A DNA stretch of 64,000 bases from Carposina sasakii (taxonomy: Eukaryota; Arthropoda; Insecta; Lepidoptera; Carposinidae): assembly GCA_014607495.2 (NCBI GenBank), contig CP053157.1:5456001-5520000 (forward strand), read 5' to 3'. A program made the translations under genes and the position numbers. The notes beneath the pieces are model-generated. The model saw nothing but the letters and a program-made list of their open reading frames with translations. It ran no database searches and had not been told where the DNA came from. Of the stretch, positions 56,130 through 64,000 are shown piece by piece; the stretch's first letter is position 1, and each line of letters starts with the position of its first letter.

Positions 56130-56514
56130 TCAGAACAAACATTTGAGATTCTGGTTTCGGACGTCTCTTTGAATGGAATCCCATTAATAATACCTCCCGA
56201 CCGTATTTCGGCCAAGGCGACCAATCTCTACGGAGATTAGCCAGGTACACAGGAGATATAGGGTACACACAGATGCACTCTCTATTCCCTCACTCTCATA
56301 GTCCGATGGGACGGAAAGCCGACACGACCGGAGAGAGATCATGCGCAGGGCCAATAGTTTTACGTGCTTTCCGAAGCACGAGTTAAGTGATAATTTTACA
56401 ACATTAAAATCTGTACATTAAATAAATTCATTGGTACAGGCCCGTGACGGGGATCGAACTTACGTCTCTTGCTTGGAAGGTGCACGTCTTAGCCGCTGGG
56501 CTATCACCGCTTTA
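56130..56514 (-). mobile_element. tRNA-headed SINE
   Basis: The reverse complement starts AAAGCGGTGATAGCCCAGCG, GCTAAGACG (A box) and continues to GTAAGTTCGATCCCCGTCAC (B box). The body contains CTCGTGCTTCGGAAAGCACG, TCTCTCTCCGGTCGTGTCGG and GGTCGGGAGGTATTATTAAT. This is a typical Lepidoptera SINE; the boundary at the 56130 side is approximate. Confidence 0.75.
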
Positions 56515-59500
56515 ATATAATAAATGCGAACTGCGAACCCTTATAACTTATACCGTGGCATACATTAGCTTACCCATTAGGCCGATGGCCCGTCGTTAAA
56601 GGTTGAGTAATGACCTGGAACCTATTGTTGGAGATAACTTGAATTTGCTGTTGCATATTAAAACTAAAGTTAGCTATAAAATGATCTAATGGCGTCGGGT
56701 CGTAAAGGAAAGTAATTGAAACTCTTGATATTGAAAGGACATTTTTTGAAACCCCAAGTAACTTCGAGTTTTCGATGACTTGAAAAATAAAATGTATCAA
56801 GAAGCAATTTTAATCCCAATTTACGAAACTTGGATATTATACGTTATCAATAACATTGGTTTTTCAAAGATATTTTAGTCACAGGACGTAGAGATGAAGT
56901 TTGTAAACATTTGTCGGCTTTAATAGTTTGCAATGAGAAGTTTATTTATTTGTTCACACGAATACCTACCTTCCTATATCGTTTAAATACCCGCGATGTA
57001 AGTTATTTTGGTCCTTATGACAACCGTGTAAGATGTACGCGGTGGGAACTAAATGGGAGCTGGATACTTTACTCATCTCACGTGAAGTCACGTGTAACCA
57101 CACCCGCCCTTCGTAAACTTGATACGGCTTATTGTAAACCTTAGCTTAAGAATTGTATTAAACAAAACTTATCTAAAAGCCGTCTTAGTGTAAAATTCTT
57201 AGCCTTGAATAATAAATTTGCTAGCATCGTCATCGGTTTTATTTCTAGTGCAACTAAATTTATTGTGAGATTTCGTCATTGCACTGTTGTAGATCAATTT
57301 ACGTTTGTCGAACAATAACTAAATCTACTCATACTGAGCAGTGGTTTAATGCAGTATATAGGTAACAACAGGAAGATGTTCCACAATGGCTCAATTTGTT
57401 TTATCGTAACTCCCGGCCGGAAAGCACTTCTGTGATTGCATTTACTTCGCATCTTCTTAGGTGTCCCTTACCTAGTTATGTTATGTATCATGTTTCTCTT
57501 TCGGCGCCATTTGCTTCGTCATTTCGTGTCAAAATACTGCAACCATTGCCAATTTTATACACCTAATACTACATTCGTCAATGACTTTTTATTCATACCA
57601 ATCACTTTCTATTTTGATTCTCGCATATCAATTGGTATCATGTCTTTCTTACATGTGTAATGTATCAGTGTTAAAGTTAGTATTACTTTCTTTAACTTTC
57701 TTATCTTTTACACAATCATGGAGCAATCCCTAGCGTATCTGACTGCAGAAATAAGGAAAGTGAATTAATAAGGGAAAGTCTCGAAGGATCTCAAAACTAA
57801 GACATAATGTATAGAAGTACACATCACGTAGGGGTGATGTTGACGTACCTCTAGATGGAGTATCCAAGGTTATTTGAGATTTGGCACAATGTGAATTTTG
57901 TAAACAACACCGAGTTTATAAAACAGCATCCATGTAATGAACTGTCAATGATATTGGTTGGTAAACAACGCTGCACCTACTTGCAAAATCACCAATTGAC
58001 GCTGAAATTGCAAATAGTTCGTTGTCGTTTCAATTACTTGATTGCACTGTGCATCGTTACTCTAATAAGGATTTATGGTCAATATTGTTCTCAATAGGCA
58101 GGTTCAGTCAGGTTTGAATCTACATTGTCAACTTTTGAATTTATACAAATCAAAAGCAAGGAATTTAAACCACTGTTATAGAATGCAATTTATACAAATT
58201 TACCAAGATTAAATTCAATATATAAATCGTCTATTCATATGAACTGCATTACTTAATCACACACAACACAGAATAGTTTGATTGGATGCTCAATTATTAT
58301 GTTCAGCATTTATCTGAAATTGAGGGGCGTGGACTGTGTGCTGTGGCGCAGAATTTTAAAAGTATTGATAGTGACATATTTTCGAGGGGGTTTAAATTGA
58401 CGCGACTTAGTATGTGGGTCACGTGCCTCGAGCTGTGCTGGTGCTTGCTATTTATATTTATTGTAATATTTAGCTTAATATTGCTATTTTGGGAATGCAT
58501 TTTGCCTACTTAAATTTATTATACGTGACAGGGTCACATTGGTAGTGTTTGTATGCTTAACATGTTAGGCTGTGTAAAGTGTTTACTTGAGAAGGATACC
58601 AGTTAAAGGGGCATAGAATATTTAAAATTGTTGTGTTTCTTGTTGTTTATTTAATTTTCATTTACATATGTTAATAGGATGTTTTTTGTATTTAAGAAGC
58701 ATTAATATATTTACCTACCTACACTTTTTATCGTAAATCTAAAACTACTTAAATAATTTTTTCAAACAATTATAAATGATCATTCATCTCTTTTCTATAA
58801 CAGCTATTTTGTACTAAAATCAACACAAAACTAATTCTCTTAAGATTCTAATTATACTTAGTTGCTTATTATATTACAACATAAATTTTAATATTGTTAT
58901 TACTCGAGCCGTTATAAAAGGATGTAATGGTTTGTTCTAATGGACAGACACCACATGTGTCTGGTAACTTAGGGAGGTGTATTTTTACATGTAAGGTAAT
59001 TACTGTAAAACCTGATATTCTTGAGTGTAATGTTATTTTGGTTCTAATAGATATGATATGGAATTCAACTAACAAAGATACTAAGTGCTGCCAATGTATA
59101 GGTCAAATTATCAATTGATGGTCCGATGTGACCTTTTTATTTCAATCGATAAAAGATATGAGCCCTCCCTTTGTAGTTTTATCAGTGTTTGATATCGTTA
59201 CTCACGGTGACATACTTATATGAGTACCTATATACAATGAAGTAAGTACATAAATAAACTATAACATCTTCTTGAATGTAGCTTTATGATTGTAGATTTG
59301 TTTGAATACAGCTGCAAAGACAATTCACAATGAACCCTGGGTACGGTTTATTGTGAAAATCATAACATAACTCATTTAATAACAAGTTGTTATAATTATT
59401 TTATAAGTCACTTTATAAACAAAATAACGCAATTCTCTAGCTATAGAAGTAGGTTACTAATCCGATTCTGAGACTGTAAAATTAGTTTGGCTCCGCTAAA

Positions 59501-62149
59501 CAAATGTTTTAAGTCGCCCGCTTTTATAGAAAGTTTGTAAACAAAATTATGACGTAATGCACCGACGAAATCAAACTTTTCCACCATTATTGTTTCTATT
59601 CTAATAACGGGTACGATGCAGTGGACCATTGCGCGGCTGGCGATAGTAATATTATCGCTAGTAATCATTATCTCAACCATTGGAAATCGTGGAGAATTCG
59701 ATTGTACGTATTATATAATGAACTGTCTCTCTCCGGTCATTTGTGCTAATAAAAAGAGTTTTTCAATAATTATTAGCTGGAGGTCAATTTTTCTAGATTT
59801 ATTCCCACGCTCTTGCAACGTTATGCGTAATGTACGTAAGTACATGTAGGCGATTCACACAGCTCTATGTATGTTGTTATGGTTTTATCGGATGAGCTAA
59901 GATACTTAATGTGTTTTCTATCAGCTTAGCATTTGGGTACACTTTGGTCGCACCGATATTTGCAAGTGGCACCATACAATACAGCAAAGTGGGCACGTGG
60001 ACACAATATCTGAGTGGACTGTCGACCGCGTGCACTCACTATTTCGCTCTCAACGAACTACAGCATTTTGTCCCGGCTATTTATATTGTCGTGGCGAGAC
60101 TTAATAGCCGTCCATTCCTAGGCCAGCTCCATAGCATTTAAATGAGCTCCATTTTACAAGAAATCGTGGTCCTCATCGTTAACTCTGTTTTTAACTGAGG
60201 CATTTAAGACATTTGTGTCTCCGTTACTTCCCCGTTCTATTTTGGCGCTGGATTTACGGGATTTTATGTCTTGTTGCATAATTTGTTGCTGTCATGTCAT
60301 TAGCAAAATGTCTCACATTTAAATGGGAGATTTTTCTCCTTCATTCTTTATTCCGGATTAAAGTAGACGCGTTTTCTAACAATAACTTAATATGTTTTTG
60401 ATCAAGATTGATCGTATTTCTCGTCTAGACGAGATTTAAGCCTGCGATCGTCAGCTTTTGAGCTTACTATAGGTTCTTTTCTACCAGTTTTGTAAGCTTA
60501 CTCAGAATCACCAGCTTTAGGTTAAGTTGCATGATAGGTATACTTAAGGTACATTCATTCAACCACGTAACATAAAATGGATAGATTTTTTATACTTTCA
60601 GGTACATATACCAATGGTTAGTACTTTAGCCGCTGATGATCCCACTTTGCTTAAATCTTCCGGAACTTACCCGCTGACCTGTCGATGACGTTTACAAACG
60701 ACTTTGACCCTCCATTGAGAAATGGATACGCCTGGCTCTCGTTCCGCTTTTTTTCTCGTTTGCATTCATCGTTCATCTACCGCAAGTACAAGGTTATTTT
60801 ACGAGTAAAATCTTAAAATTACAACTGTATAAAATATCATATGAATTTATTTATTCTTTAATTAATTACAGACCTTTAACCACATTACGACAAAAAGCTC
60901 TACTAAATTACCCTAAATAATTTTATTGTCTAATATCTAATAATGACTCGTCAATATTATGCTTGTACATTCACTTTCGCTTTATATTAAGTTATTGAAT
61001 GAAAGTTTGACCGGAGTGATATTACATACATATTACTAGTGGCACTCGCGCAACTTCGTCTATCACTTTGGACCCTTACTCCTTTTCCTCCAGATTTCCT
61101 TTGTTAAATTCGTTGTTACAGGTAATTCTACCTTCGTCTTTATTTCTTGTGGTTGTCTTGTCTGTGTCTGTTATGGGTGCGAAATAGCACTCACTGTATA
61201 TATTTGCTTCCGTTATTTTTACCTACTTTATTCCTGGTTTATCTATTTAAGAATAGGCAGGCAGGCGTGTTCATTACGTACATGTGATAAAGTTGAACAC
61301 ACAAATATATTCCAGACTTGAATAAAACTGTCTAATAAATTAAATAAAACGCCTTCGTAAGAAAGTAGAGAACATTTTTACTTTGTTATTTTATTTATTT
61401 TATTTAAGACATTATTAAATGCACCAGATTTTGTATGAAACGTCTGTCGACATGACACCCCTGTGCCAAATTAGGGATGCTATTCACGCACCTGCCATAC
61501 TCCAGGATAAACCAGTCTAGACTGGACTCTTGTCGACTGTACTTGTTTAACTGTAAATTGACGGCATTAATATGTTGCAGTATGTAGTAGGTACAGTCAG
61601 CAACTCAGCATCAAAATCCTTTTAGGTTTTTAAGCTAGTTAAATTTTTATAATATTTATAACCTCAACTCTGTCCTATAGGGGTAGGCAGTGGCTACAGA
61701 TCTCTATTTAGTGGGCTAGTTTGAAACAAGTCTCTTTCGCCTCGTCCACATTCATTAATCTTCGTGCTCGTTGGTTTAGACCTTTTATTAGTGTGTCGCC
61801 AATTTTTATAATTTGTTATACTATTGCAATTATGCGACAAGATTGCATTGCATGTCTGCTACAGATATTTCGTGTAGATATTAACGGAAAGTTCTAGCTT
61901 TCTTTTAGAAATGCTAGTGCTATATTATTTTCAATTAACTTCTTTTCCACGTTTGATTGGCAGCGAAAGGAGAGATGAAGGCAACTAGGTATCTAGCTAC
62001 TTTTTAATAAGAAAAGCCCATATGTGTTGTCACTTGGTTTCATACAAAACATGGATAGTAGCATTGTTAGGAACTTCTAGGTTTCCGAAATTATCGTTGA
62101 TTGTTATGTAAATATGATAATTTAATAAGTATTCAATATTTGAACTAAA
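56515..62149. other. Probable intron or intergenic, nothing recognised
   Basis: Several open frames of 60-80 codons (for example 57436, 58286, 59616, 59911) show no conserved motif. The one at 59616 begins with a hydrophobic stretch but overlaps an AT-rich palindrome (GCGATAGTAATATTATCGC). A short repeat fragment lies at 61036-61090 (ACTAGTGGCACTCGCGCAAC, TTCGTC). Confidence 0.5.
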
Positions 62150-62640
62150 GGGTTTCTTATTCTTTATTGCACATACACAAAAAGAAATATAGCATACAAC
62201 ATAAAAGAAAAGATGCATGTACAATGGCAAGCTTATCTCTACCAGAGATCTCTTCCAGCAAGCCAAGCAAGTAAAGATAAATTGTTAACAACAGGGTAAC
62301 ATGTGCCATTAAACAAATTCTAAGAAACTACAAAACTACATTAAGAAAAAAAAGGAGAGAAACAAATGACAGCATACTCGTATTTAAACAATGGACAGGT
62401 AGTGATTCTTCAGTTTTTCCCTAAATGTGCCAACAGTACGACAATCTCTAACCGTGTTAGGTAATTCATTCCAGAGCTTAACCGCCTGAACCAAGAAAGA
62501 ATACCCAAAAGCCCCAGAATGAAATCGGGGAGTTTGTAGCAGTGATGCCGTATTGGATCGGAGAGGCCGATCTCTTGAAAATAGATATTTGAACTTATAC
62601 TTCTTATATTTCTTATACTGAATTGAAATCTATGAAGTTT
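62150..62640 (-). mobile_element. LINE 3' end, reverse transcriptase C-terminus and 3' UTR
   Basis: The minus strand reads SRDRPLRSNTASLLQTPRFH, SGAFGYSFLVQAVKLWNELP, NTVRDCRTVGTFREKLKNHY, LSIV then stop at about 62388. The 3' UTR contains CTTGCTGGAAGAGATCTCTG, GTAGAGATAAGCTTGCCATT and ends with AATAAAGAATAAG near 62155. The W(N)xLP..R......FK..L pattern is the standard end of non-LTR pol proteins. Confidence 0.85.
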
Positions 62641-64000
62641 GCCATCTAAAAACTAGCTGGCAGTATTAGTTAGTCCAATCAATTAATCTAATAGAACGAA
62701 AACCGTTACATAAACACAGATAATTTTCTTTAGTGAGACATTTATATAAACAAAACGTTGTTAACATTCCGCACCATTAGTGCGCATAGTAATGGATTAC
62801 CGGTTCGCGTGCACCTTTAACTAATCCATTTTGCGGGAGTTATAAAGTTTAATATAATAAAGTATGCCATGGTATGCGTTCTACTGCGTCTAGACTAGGA
62901 AGACGGTGTCATGTCTCCTGGGTATAGGTAGCCGACCGCAAATTGTGTTAGAGCGGGTTTCCATTAGGCTGATCAGTTTCCCCGGACCGGCTGAAGTTTA
63001 GACTCTAAACAGACGGATGACACTGGAAAATTTCGTCGCGAGATCTGTAGGCAAAAATAAAAACATTGGTAAACATTGCATGTATGAGATACAACTCGAA
63101 CTATGAATGCGGCTTTTGAAGGTCTAACTAACTGAAGCTTAGTTACTTAACAGACCAAGCATTAATGGCGATATAGTTATTAGGTACACTTTTAATATCT
63201 ATTTGGGATGTTTCTACGGACGTTTATTACAACCACAACGGTAAAAAGTAGTAAAACTCCGGATCGTGCGTAATAAACAATATCCGGCGCCAATGTGAAA
63301 ATTATGACTGTAGGATCCAACGAATGTGTTTATAACGTAGTAAGTAGAAACTAGATATCCGTCTACATGTTGGTACGAACTACGGGTTAAAATCATTCGT
63401 ATAAATTTAATGTCAGATTAATATTTTAGGTATTAAAATTTCCTCAAAATTATTCTCTAAAATAACATTTAAAAACAGCTTTTTGAGCTATAGACGTTGG
63501 AACAAACTCGTCGACTTGTGTATTTATTTATGCAATATGCATCTTCATTTAGGTTTTTCGAGTATCAAAAAATTATCACAGAATCCGCCCTCATTTCAAC
63601 GCATACGAGTTCAGCAAACTCGGAATACGGGATCGAGCTGTCATCGGCTCGGACCTGTGGTCGGTCAATGGTATCGCGCTCTCTGTATTTGCCAGACCGT
63701 GGTGACTGCAGGCCTATTGTGTGCTTTCAACTTATAGGTATCATTGTTATAAAAATATAAGTTAGCCATGTGCACGTAACAATATGCTATTGATAGCACA
63801 GTGACCAACAACGGTCTATTTTTAACCCCCGACGTAAAAGAAGGTTGTTATGAGTTTACTATTCGCATCGTGGCCCACGGTGGCTCTCAAAGCACTCGAT
63901 CGTATGAAACGATTTCAATAGATCATAAGATTCAATAGCCCTCTTCTCCAACTACGAGAATTTAGCATCGCAGAAATGCTATATAACTTGAGATTTAGGC
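62641..64000. other. Window end, nothing recognised
   Basis: Overlapping open frames at 63483-63760 have no family resemblance. No clear repeat ends were seen. Confidence 0.5.

Noticed and set aside
59616..59849. Possible secreted or membrane peptide with a hydrophobic start
   Set aside because: The hydrophobic stretch comes from an AT-rich palindrome; no conserved motif, no good splice context.

Overview
The window is nuclear DNA of an insect, almost certainly a moth or butterfly. It is AT-rich, its genes have small exons separated by long introns, and it is crowded with Lepidoptera-style interspersed repeats: jockey- and CR1-like LINE fragments, tRNA-headed SINEs, and many MITEs and fold-back elements. 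No bacterial, organellar or CRISPR features are present. Gene structures below were built by hand from open frames, splice-site consensus, exon phase and recalled family sequences; no database search was run.

Two genes are complete. (1) 545-9294, plus strand: a six-exon SPATA20 orthologue (thioredoxin-fold DUF255 protein) with a likely mitochondrial presequence, preceded by a cluster of TATCGATA-type sites. All exon phases fit, but two one-base indels in homopolymers (A6 at 2702-2707; C4/G4/A4 tracts at 4220-4238) break the reading frame. They are assembly errors or a broken allele. (2) 31975 down to 18327, minus strand: a seven-exon USP22/Nonstop orthologue, the SAGA histone H2B deubiquitinase, 486 residues. 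Its last 52-nt exon is easily missed, because read-through past exon 6 gives a false C-terminus. These two genes converge on a repeat-filled interval of about 9 kb.

On the plus strand, divergent from USP22, two exons at 36405-36677 encode the N-terminus of a cytohesin (steppke) Arf-GEF, ending in phase 0. No Sec7 or PH exon was recognised, so the rest probably lies to the right of the window. Two further likely first exons (41090-41188 and 41443-41652) also end in phase 0. They may be alternative starts of the same gene or belong to another gene. From 41.7 kb to the end I recognise no conserved coding exon; this looks like a very long intron or intergenic DNA holding a dead CR1-like LINE, a near-perfect 35-bp hairpin, a fold-back element with a nested hAT MITE, a SINE and a minus-strand LINE end.

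Most of the unusual structure is in the repeats: a fold-back element with almost identical 210-bp arms inside a SPATA20 intron, a 129-bp satellite array touching a MITE, three copies of a composite element with a hairpin end (one showing a clean insertion against an empty site), and a MITE ending about 300 bp upstream of the cytohesin start codon. I did not find a convincing new biological system; the strongest points are gene-model corrections and repeat structures.
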